DNA of 11,070 nt from CAMCSH01 sp043748535 (GTDB lineage Bacteria; Verrucomicrobiota; Lentisphaeria; Lentisphaerales; Lentisphaeraceae). Within the stretch, counting starts at the first letter, position 1. Each line of letters starts with the position of its first letter. The notes under the pieces were generated by a model, which was not told where the DNA came from, searched no databases, and saw only the letters and a list, made by a program, of their open reading frames with translations. The stretch is from NCBI GenBank assembly GCA_043748535.1, contig JAYTMY010000080.1:1-11070 (forward strand), in the 5' to 3' direction. Below are positions 5,370 to 11,070 of the stretch, one piece after another. Both the position numbers and the translations under genes were made by a program.

Positions 5370-7348
5370 GCACGAACCCGCCCCTTCCCGAGCAGAAAGC
5401 CCAAGTCAAGGCGAGCCCCGCGCCGATCCCGCCCAAGCCGGATGCCGCCAAGGCCGCGCCAAAGGTCGAAGCCGGCAGCACCCTCAGCGCCCCCGCACTT
5501 GCCGCAGCTGCGCCCGCTCCGGTCATCGCCTACCCCCAGCTCGAAGCCTTGCGCCAGTTCGCCGGCAATCCCAAGGACTACCTCGGCATCCTGCTGGAAT
5601 TCGTCGCCGCGGTCCGCAAGGTCGACGGCGCCCTCTTCATCAAGATCGGTGCCGAAGGCGCCACCGTCGCCCACCGCTGGACCGGCGGCGGCACCTCCTG
5701 GCTCATGCCTCTCGAACCGGCCGTCCTCGAAAAAGCCATGCAAGTGATGAAAATGCGCCGCCCAGTGCAGCTCGCCATCGGCGACGGCCAGGCCCGTTCC
5801 TACGCCGACATCCGCGGCTTCGCCGACCCCCGCCGCGGCATCGTCCTCGCCCTCATCAGCCGCAACCCCTTCCTCGGTCCCCAGGACGGCGGCGACTGGC
5901 TCCTCGACTACGCCTCGGGCCTGCTCGACCACTACGAAGCCCGCATGACCCTCGCCAACCGGACCCAGGCGATGGAGCGGATGAAACACGTCTTCAACAC
6001 CTTCGTCGAAGTCAACCGCCAGGAACACTTTGCCGGTCTCTCCCTCGCCTTCTGCAACAAGATCGCGGTCGAGTGGAACTGCGAACGAGTCAGCCTCGGC
6101 CTCGCCAAGGGCCGCAACGTCCAGGTCAAATCGATCAGCATGACCGAGAACTTCACCCGCAAGATGAAGCTCGTCCTCGATCTCGAATCGGCGATGGAAG
6201 AAGCCTTTGACCAGGACCGCGAAGTGATCTTCCCGGCCCTCCGCGACGCCCCCTACTCGTCGCGTTTCCACGAAGAATTCTCGAAGGCCCACGGCCATGT
6301 CTCGGTCCTCACCTTGCCCCTTCGCGATCGCGACAAGGTGCTCGGCGTCGTCCTCCTCGAACGCTCGAAGGACAACCCGATCACCCCCAAAGATGTCGAA
6401 ACCCTTCGCCTCGCCTGCGACCTGGTGACGCCGCGCCTGGTCGACCTGAAGCGCACCGACGGCTTCCTCCGCCGCCGCTGGGCCGAGCTCCGCGATCGCC
6501 CCCTCGAAACCCTTCTCGGTCCGAAGTATTCCGCCGTCAAATTCACCCTCATCGTCGTCGCCCTGGTGATCGGCTTCTTCGCCTTCTACAAAACCACCTT
6601 CCAGCCGGAAGCCAAGTTCCGCATCGAGGTCAGCGACCGCATCGACATCGTGTCGCCGGAAAAAGGCGTCCTCCAGAAGGTTTATTTCAAGCCTGGCGAC
6701 AAGGTTAAGAAAGGCGATCTCCTGGTCGAGATCGACGGTCGCGAGATCTTCGAGAAGGTGCAATCGCTGCGCTACGAGATGATCTCCTTCGAGAAAGAGG
6801 CCAGCGTCGCCCGTGAAAAGGGCAAATACGCCGAGATCCAGCTCGCCGAAGCCAAGCTCGACAAGAGCCGCCATGAATACCAGCTCAATCAGCTCAAGCT
6901 CAATCGCCTGAAGATCTACGCCCCGATCGACGGCGTCATCATCTCCGAAGAAGACCTCAGCCGCCTCTCCAACCCCTCGGTGGATGTCGGCCAATCGCTC
7001 TTCACCATCGGCTCACCCGCCAAGATGGAGGCCATCCTTGAGGTCAACGAAGGCGAAATCACTTACCTGAAACTGGGCCAGAAAGGCGAGCTGTCGACCA
7101 TGGCCTACCCCGATCGTCACATCGCCTTCGAGGTCACCTCGATCAGCCCGATCGCAGCGGTGAAAAATCAGGACAACAGCTTCCGCGTCAAAGGCAAAAT
7201 CGACACGACGATGACCGACGCCGGCTCCATCACCTGGCTTAAGCCGGGTATGGAAGGCGTCGCTCGCGTCGATGCCAGCGAAGAGCTTCTGATCTGGATC
7301 TGGACCCGCAAAGGGATCAACTGGCTGCGCAGCAAGTTGTGGATCTGA
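5366..7348 (+). CDS. GAF-region, transmembrane helix, HlyD-type adaptor fusion
   Basis: A 660-residue protein with unusual architecture. Residues 1-55 are Ala/Pro-rich and probably disordered. Residues 60-190 form an alpha/beta region that may be a degenerate GAF-like domain. Residues 215-360 look like a GAF domain (HFAGLSLAFCNKIAVEWNC, then VSVLTLPLRDRDKVLGVVLLE). A single membrane helix lies at about 391-408 (VKFTLIVVALVIGFFAFY). Residues 424-460 are a lipoyl-like half-motif (GVLQKVYFKPGDKVKKGDLLVEIDG), followed by a coiled hairpin to about 515, the second half (IYAPIDGVIISEED) and a beta-barrel. The GAF part would be cytoplasmic and the adaptor periplasmic, so a small-molecule or redox signal might gate export; this is inference. 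The GTG start at 5366 has GAGG 7 nt upstream and overlaps the previous stop; no nearby ATG is in frame. The next gene begins 3 nt after the stop. Confidence 0.85.
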   Translation: MSTNPPLPEQKAQVKASPAPIPPKPDAAKAAPKVEAGSTLSAPALAAAAPAPVIAYPQLEALRQFAGNPKDYLGILLEFVAAVRKVDGALFIKIGAEGATVAHRWTGGGTSWLMPLEPAVLEKAMQVMKMRRPVQLAIGDGQARSYADIRGFADPRRGIVLALISRNPFLGPQDGGDWLLDYASGLLDHYEARMTLANRTQAMERMKHVFNTFVEVNRQEHFAGLSLAFCNKIAVEWNCERVSLGLAKGRNVQVKSISMTENFTRKMKLVLDLESAMEEAFDQDREVIFPALRDAPYSSRFHEEFSKAHGHVSVLTLPLRDRDKVLGVVLLERSKDNPITPKDVETLRLACDLVTPRLVDLKRTDGFLRRRWAELRDRPLETLLGPKYSAVKFTLIVVALVIGFFAFYKTTFQPEAKFRIEVSDRIDIVSPEKGVLQKVYFKPGDKVKKGDLLVEIDGREIFEKVQSLRYEMISFEKEASVAREKGKYAEIQLAEAKLDKSRHEYQLNQLKLNRLKIYAPIDGVIISEEDLSRLSNPSVDVGQSLFTIGSPAKMEAILEVNEGEITYLKLGQKGELSTMAYPDRHIAFEVTSISPIAAVKNQDNSFRVKGKIDTTMTDAGSITWLKPGMEGVARVDASEELLIWIWTRKGINWLRSKLWI

Positions 7349-7351
7349 CCC

Positions 7352-9523
7352 ATGCGTGAAAACACCTACCACGAGTCCTGGTACAAGGTCGAGGCGATGC
7401 GCGTCCGCCTGTCGCCAGGCCTCGAAGTCGTCCGCCAGAAATACCGCAAGCAGATCTGGTTTGTCATTCAGGACCGCGGCAACAACAGCTTCTTCCGGGT
7501 CAACAGCAGCGGCTGGTACTTCGTTTCGCTGCTCGACGGCCGCCGCAGCATCGGCGAAGCGTGGAACCTGGCCTCCGAATGCCTTGGCGACGCCGCCCCG
7601 ACCCAGCCCGAGGCGATCCGCATCCTCGGCCAGCTCTTCAACAACAACCTGCTGCTTTCCGATATCCCGCCCGACGTCGCCGAGTTGCTTCGCCGCTACG
7701 ATTCCCGCGTCTCCCGGCAGATCAAAACCTACCTGAAGAACATTCTCTTCGCTAAGATCCCGCTCTTCGACCCGGACGAAGTGCTCGAGCGCGGCGCCGG
7801 CCTGGCTCGGATCTTCTTCTCCAAAACCTGGGTCATTGCCGCCAGCCTTGCCGCGCTCTTTACCCTTTTTCTCCTGCTTGAACACAGCAGCAAATTGATG
7901 TCGGAAAGCGAGGGGATGTTCTCCCCCGGCAACCTCTTCATCATGTACATCATCTTCACCGTTTCCAAACTGGTGCACGAGTTCAGCCACGGCTTCGCCT
8001 GCAAGATCCTCGGCCAGGCCAACGGCCGGCAGGGAGAGGTCCACTCCATGGGCGTCAACCTGATGATGCTCACCCCGATCCCCTATGTCGACTGCTCCAG
8101 CTCCTGGGCCCTCAAATCGAAGTGGCAGCGCGCCCTGATCGCCGGCGCCGGCATGTACGCCGAACTGCACCTCGCCTTGATCGCCGCCTTCATCTGGATG
8201 GGTAGCCCCGACCAGTCACTCGCTCACACCATTGCCTACAACGTCATGTTCGTCTGCTCGGTCACCACCGTCCTCTTCAACGTCAACCCCTTGATGCGCT
8301 TCGACGGCTATTACATCCTCGCCGACTTGATGGAGACGCCCAACCTCGCCACCCGCTCCAACAAGTTCTTCTTCGATACCTTGAAGCGCACTGTCCTCGG
8401 CTGCACCAAGCTGCCGCCGCCCACCGGCGACCGCGTCGAAAAAGCCTTGTTCCTGACCTACCCGCCGGCGGCATTTATCATGCGCCTGACCATCTTCGGC
8501 AGCATCTTCTTCACTCTCTACACCGTCCTGCCCCTGCTCGGCCTCTTCATGGGCGCCTGCTGGCTCTTCGGCATGCTGATCAAGCCGATCTGGAGTTACT
8601 TCAGCTATCTCCGCAAATCGCCGGAATTGCGCGACTGCCGCGGCCGCGCCTGGCTGGTCACTGCCGCCGCCGTCATCGGTCTGAGCATCCTCCTCGGCGG
8701 TATTGAAGTGCCCGACCGGATCCGCGTCGACGGCGTCGCCGAACCTCTCGATTACGCCGAAATCCACATGCTCAGCGATGGCTTTGTCGACGGCTTCCAG
8801 CCCGATGCCAGCCCGGTTAGTGGCGGCGCCGCCCTGCTGCGCGCCTCCAACCCCGATCTCGAGGCCGAGCTGAAGAGCACCGAAGCCAAGGTGTTGGAGC
8901 TCAAGGTGGAGCGCAATATCGCCTTCGAAAAAGACCTCTCCAAGGCCCAGATTCTCGATGACCAGATCGCCTTCTATAAAGGCCGCTGCGACGAACTCAA
9001 AAGCCGCCTCAAGGACCTCGTCATTGCCGCCCCCTTCGATGGCTTCTGGATGTTGCCGGACGACACCGTCAACCTGCAAGGGCGGTATTTCCAGAAGGGT
9101 CAAAAAGTCGGTGCCGTCTCATCGCGGAAAATCCTCATCCGCGGCGTTGCCACCCAGGAGCAGGCTGGGCGCCTCAATGATGAATTCCAAGTCAACGGAG
9201 CCTGTAAATTCCGGGTTCGTGGCGCGCCCGATCTATTCAGCGAAGGCACGGTGGTGAAAATCCTCCCGGCCGGGGTCGAGAAACTCCCCTCCGCCTCCCT
9301 CGGCTTTGGCGGCGGCGGCGATGTTGCGGTCGACCAGCAGGAGAAATCCGGCACCAAGACGATGGAGCGCCACTTCGAGATCCACGTCGCCCCGAACGAG
9401 GCAAAGACCTGGCTCATGCCCGGCCAACGCATCAGCCTGCAGCTCGACATGGAGAAAAAACCCGCCGCCCAGTTGCTCTACCTGTGGGTCCGCCAGATCT
9501 TCCTGAAGAACTTCCATAGCTGA
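7352..9523 (+). CDS. PqqD-like, M50 site-2-protease-like, HlyD-like membrane protein
   Basis: A 723-residue protein of the YydH-like 'putative peptide zinc metalloprotease' type. Residues 18-110 resemble PqqD/RRE peptide-recognition domains (IWFVIQDRGNNSFFRVNSSGWYFVSLLDG, then a helical end). Hydrophobic segments lie near 158-177, 193-208, 260-283, 291-310, 372-412 and 433-450. The second contains HEFSH (209-213), the HExxH zinc site of M50 intramembrane proteases. NPLMRFDGYY (312-321) matches the distal Asp-containing motif, and TPIPYVDCSSSW (241-252) is another conserved-looking block. Residues 470-700 are HlyD-like: a lipoyl-type half (LSDGFVDGFQPDASPVSGG), a coiled coil (500-555), a second half (IAAPFDGFWMLPDD) and a barrel. 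It is the last gene of the operon. It could cleave or help export a leader-bearing peptide; the substrate is unknown. The start is the first ATG, 3 nt after the previous stop. Confidence 0.87.
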   Translation: MRENTYHESWYKVEAMRVRLSPGLEVVRQKYRKQIWFVIQDRGNNSFFRVNSSGWYFVSLLDGRRSIGEAWNLASECLGDAAPTQPEAIRILGQLFNNNLLLSDIPPDVAELLRRYDSRVSRQIKTYLKNILFAKIPLFDPDEVLERGAGLARIFFSKTWVIAASLAALFTLFLLLEHSSKLMSESEGMFSPGNLFIMYIIFTVSKLVHEFSHGFACKILGQANGRQGEVHSMGVNLMMLTPIPYVDCSSSWALKSKWQRALIAGAGMYAELHLALIAAFIWMGSPDQSLAHTIAYNVMFVCSVTTVLFNVNPLMRFDGYYILADLMETPNLATRSNKFFFDTLKRTVLGCTKLPPPTGDRVEKALFLTYPPAAFIMRLTIFGSIFFTLYTVLPLLGLFMGACWLFGMLIKPIWSYFSYLRKSPELRDCRGRAWLVTAAAVIGLSILLGGIEVPDRIRVDGVAEPLDYAEIHMLSDGFVDGFQPDASPVSGGAALLRASNPDLEAELKSTEAKVLELKVERNIAFEKDLSKAQILDDQIAFYKGRCDELKSRLKDLVIAAPFDGFWMLPDDTVNLQGRYFQKGQKVGAVSSRKILIRGVATQEQAGRLNDEFQVNGACKFRVRGAPDLFSEGTVVKILPAGVEKLPSASLGFGGGGDVAVDQQEKSGTKTMERHFEIHVAPNEAKTWLMPGQRISLQLDMEKKPAAQLLYLWVRQIFLKNFHS

Positions 9524-9711
9524 GTCAGGACTTCATGGCTTGTCGTTGATTCTTCCACGGAAAATACGGCGAGCAAGGAAAGAACCACAAGGGCATTTTG
9601 GCGGCTTTGTCGCGCTTGCGGAAAGCGCAAGAGATTTGCGGCGATTTTGGCGATGCTGGAATTCGATGTAGCTCCCCACTGAGCTCGCCGCCGGCATCCT
9701 GCTGGCTGTGT

Positions 9712-9754
9712 TCTGCCGCTCTGCCGCTCATCGCTCATCGCTCCTCGCTCCTCG
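9712..9754. repeat. Pairwise-duplicated 7-8 bp tandem repeat
   Basis: Units occur strictly in twos: TCTGCCGC twice (9712-9727), TCATCGC twice (9728-9741), then TCCTCGC and TCCTCG (9742-9754). Adjacent pairs differ by a few bases. The pattern suggests stepwise slippage or duplication. Similar GAGCGATGAGCGA-type low-complexity stretches are familiar from intergenic regions of related environmental genomes. No function can be assigned. Confidence 0.6.
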
Positions 9755-9757
9755 TGG

Positions 9758-9783
9758 CTCGACCATCCCTGGTCGAGTTTGTT
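9758..9783 (+). terminator. Candidate intrinsic terminator of the export operon
   Basis: CTCGACCA (9758-9765) and TGGTCGAG (9770-9777) form a perfect 8-bp stem with a TCCC tetraloop, followed by TTTGTT. It lies about 235 nt downstream of the last export gene and before the transposase-like gene. The T-run is short and interrupted, so termination may be partial. Confidence 0.4.
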
Positions 9784-9832
9784 CCCTGGCACCTAGGGTT
9801 TCGGGAGCGGATTTGCCTCCTTCTTTTTGCCT

Positions 9833-9857
9833 GCAAGCGGACTTGCGCATTGCGCAA
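9833..9857. repeat. Two overlapping, mutually exclusive hairpins before the transposase-like gene
   Basis: GCAAG-CGGA-CTTGC (9833-9846) and TTGCGC-ATT-GCGCAA (9843-9857) share bases 9843-9846, so only one can fold at a time. They lie about 25 nt before the AGGAG of the downstream gene. Small palindromes next to an HUH transposase gene recall REP-type recognition sites or IS200-type end hairpins. A regulatory leader structure is an alternative. Confidence 0.35.
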
Positions 9858-9896
9858 TCTAGAGCTATCTTTAGTTAGTCATAGGAGTTTCTGCTT

Positions 9897-10931
9897 ATGA
9901 GTATTTGGTATAAAAGCAGCTTCAATACCCAGCACTGCACTGAGGCCACCCGCATGTTTTTGCATGTGTGGATACATTTTGATTGGGAACTTTTCCTCAG
10001 TGAAACCGAGCGGAAATGGGTCGAAAACTACCTGCGTGGACGCTTCCGAGCCTCGGGGTTCCAGGTGTTCACCGACTACATCTACAACACCCACCTGCAT
10101 CTCGGCCTAGGGGCAAGCGGACGCCAACTCAGCCCCGAAGAGCTGCAACGCGAGTGGGACGCTGAGCTCTTCGGGCCTTTGAAGAGCCATGCCCGCATCG
10201 AATGGCTTTGCCGGGCCGGAGCCGAGCTGCCGAAGCTGATGAAAAGCATCTTCGTGGCGATGGTCAAGAAATTCAACAAGAAAATCCGTCCCGGACGCAA
10301 GGGCACCATGCTGGCTCGCTCCTACGAGGCGCGCAGAATTGAGGACGAATTCCTCGCCGAATGCGGCGGCGATCCGGTCCGAGCCCTCGGCACCTTGGTC
10401 AGCTACACTGAATGCCAAGGCAGCGACGGCGGCACTGCTATCACACCATACGACGACAAGAACTCCCGCATCGGCGATTTCACTCGCACCGGCAACAACC
10501 AATTCCGCAGCCAGGAAGAAGCGCAAAACGCCTTGCAGCACTTTGTCGGTGAAGCGGAGATCAAAAAATTCAAAGCTCGCATCGAGACCGATAAAAACAG
10601 CCCGAATTTCATCCAGCTCTACTTCGCCACCGTCGCCGACAACTGCGTCATCCGTTCCACCAAAAACGCCTTGGCCAACTACGCCAAACGAAAGAATCTC
10701 AAGGCCGACGACCCCGAGCTTTTGCGCATCACGCAACGGCTTATGGATCTCGTCACCCAAGCGCGTGAAAGCCGCGACAGCAGCGCCCTGCGGGCCGAGA
10801 TGAAGACCTTCACCGACAAACACCGCCATCTCCGGCGCATCTATTACTGGCTCGCCGAACTCATCGACTTCATCGCCCGCGAGGGTCGACCGCGACCTCC
10901 CCCGGAAATCCCGAAGACCAGCGCCGCCTAA
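9897..10931 (+). CDS. Y1/RAYT-like HUH transposase-family protein with C-terminal extension
   Basis: A 344-residue protein. The first ~170 residues resemble the Y1 transposase (IS200/REP-associated tyrosine transposase) fold: MFLHVWIHFDWELFLSETE (20-38), a helix, then YIYNTHLHLGLG, where H66 and H68 form the HUH metal site. LPKLMKSIFVAMVKKFNKKI (111-130) and GRKGTMLARSYEARRIEDEF (133-152) match the usual G-x-x-W-x-x-x-F/Y-x-x-x-x-I-x-D region, and GGDPVRALG (157-165) resembles the family's NPVRAG. The Tyr normally just before NPV is not present; Y143 or Y170 might substitute, or the protein may not be catalytic. Residues 171-344 form a helical, charged extension I do not recognise, ending in a Pro-rich tail. 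The start is supported by AGGAG 9 nt upstream. Such single-copy proteins are often domesticated. It has its own terminator. Confidence 0.68.
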   Translation: MSIWYKSSFNTQHCTEATRMFLHVWIHFDWELFLSETERKWVENYLRGRFRASGFQVFTDYIYNTHLHLGLGASGRQLSPEELQREWDAELFGPLKSHARIEWLCRAGAELPKLMKSIFVAMVKKFNKKIRPGRKGTMLARSYEARRIEDEFLAECGGDPVRALGTLVSYTECQGSDGGTAITPYDDKNSRIGDFTRTGNNQFRSQEEAQNALQHFVGEAEIKKFKARIETDKNSPNFIQLYFATVADNCVIRSTKNALANYAKRKNLKADDPELLRITQRLMDLVTQARESRDSSALRAEMKTFTDKHRHLRRIYYWLAELIDFIAREGRPRPPPEIPKTSAA

Positions 10932-10955
10932 AACGCTGCGTGTTTTCTCTTTGAA

Positions 10956-10987
10956 AAAGCCCCCGGTTTCGACCGGAGGCTTTCTCG
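10956..10987 (+). terminator. Strong intrinsic terminator with TTCG tetraloop
   Basis: Twelve positions on each side (10956-10967 with 10972-10983) pair with a single C/A mismatch around a TTCG loop: AAAGCCCCCGGT then ACCGGAGGCTTT. The 3' side ends in TTT followed by CTCGTGT. It begins 25 nt after the transposase-like stop codon. The A-rich 5' side also makes it a possible bidirectional terminator. Confidence 0.8.
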
Positions 10988-11070
10988 TGTAATGATTTGA
11001 GCTGAAATGGCGGGTTTTATGGAGATTTTGGCGGGGATCGGGCGAATAAGAGGCGCGGACAAGGAAGTCA

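Larger units (their letters stand above)
9524..9896. other. Intergenic region rich in repeats and palindromes
   Basis: No protein gene is visible. The region holds a short palindrome CTTGCG/CGCAAG (9615-9631), a pairwise-duplicated tandem repeat (9712-9754), a terminator-like hairpin (9758-9777), two related 12-mers GAGCGGATTTGC (9805-9816) and AAGCGGACTTGC (9835-9846), and two overlapping hairpins just before the transposase-like gene. It separates the export operon from the transposase-like gene. Confidence 0.6.

Noticed and set aside
4967..6994. Long minus-strand open frame (675 codons) opposite the GAF-adaptor gene
   Set aside because: Same cause: it spans two plus-strand genes, is rich in Gly, Glu, Asp, Val and Ala without domain motifs, and the sense strand has convincing domains.
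7013..9103. Minus-strand open frames of 385 and 295 codons opposite the M50 gene
   Set aside because: They are antisense to a protein with HExxH and other conserved motifs, and their translations are acidic low-complexity shadows.
9712..9777. CRISPR-like array from the repeated units and hairpin
   Set aside because: Units are 7-8 bp, contiguous and without spacers, and no cas gene is present.
11007..11070. Possible start of a new plus-strand gene running off the right edge (begins MAGFMEILAG)
   Set aside because: Only 21 codons are visible, there is no ribosome-binding site, and the region is just past a strong terminator; it cannot be judged.

Overview
The window looks like a piece of a GC-rich Gram-negative chromosome, probably from the Planctomycetes-Verrucomicrobia-Chlamydiae group and most likely a verrucomicrobium. 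That placement is inference. It rests on outer-membrane proteins (a TolC-type channel, a beta-barrel candidate, a lipoprotein cytochrome), a bacterial XPB-like helicase, strongly C-ending codons, and low-complexity intergenic 7-9 bp tandem repeats of a kind I associate with that group. No rRNA, CRISPR array or complete tRNA is visible.

Layout. Positions 1-370 hold no convincing gene. They contain five near-contiguous hairpins (1-116), three of which imitate the D, anticodon and T arms of a minus-strand tRNA without an acceptor stem, then a degenerate 9-bp-phased repeat and two inverted repeats. Three minus-strand genes follow: an XPB-like superfamily II helicase (371-1738), a small lipoprotein c-type cytochrome (1864-2199) and a candidate beta-barrel outer-membrane protein (2201-2980). 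The last two are one nucleotide apart and form an operon behind an intergenic region with a perfect 13-bp palindrome. The 9-bp-phased repeat family appears on both sides of the helicase gene.

The centre of interest is a plus-strand operon, 3237-9523, of four tightly packed genes: a TolC-family outer-membrane channel, a small periplasmic HlyD-type adaptor, a protein joining a cytoplasmic GAF region through one membrane helix to a periplasmic HlyD-type adaptor, and a multi-spanning M50 (site-2-protease-like) metallopeptidase with a PqqD/RRE-like N-terminus and a HlyD-like C-terminus. No ABC ATPase, RND pump or MFS pump is encoded in the window. The arrangement suggests a peptide-handling export machine: the PqqD-like domain would recognise a leader or precursor, the M50 core would act in the membrane, the adaptors would bridge the periplasm to TolC, and the GAF region would sense a cytoplasmic signal. 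A 31-codon ORF just upstream (3068-3163) is a weak candidate precursor.

After a 373-bp intergenic stretch with a pairwise-duplicated tandem repeat, a terminator-like hairpin and several GCAAG/CTTGC palindromes, a plus-strand gene (9897-10931) encodes a Y1/RAYT-like HUH transposase-family protein with a long C-terminal extension. It ends at a strong TTCG-tetraloop intrinsic terminator.
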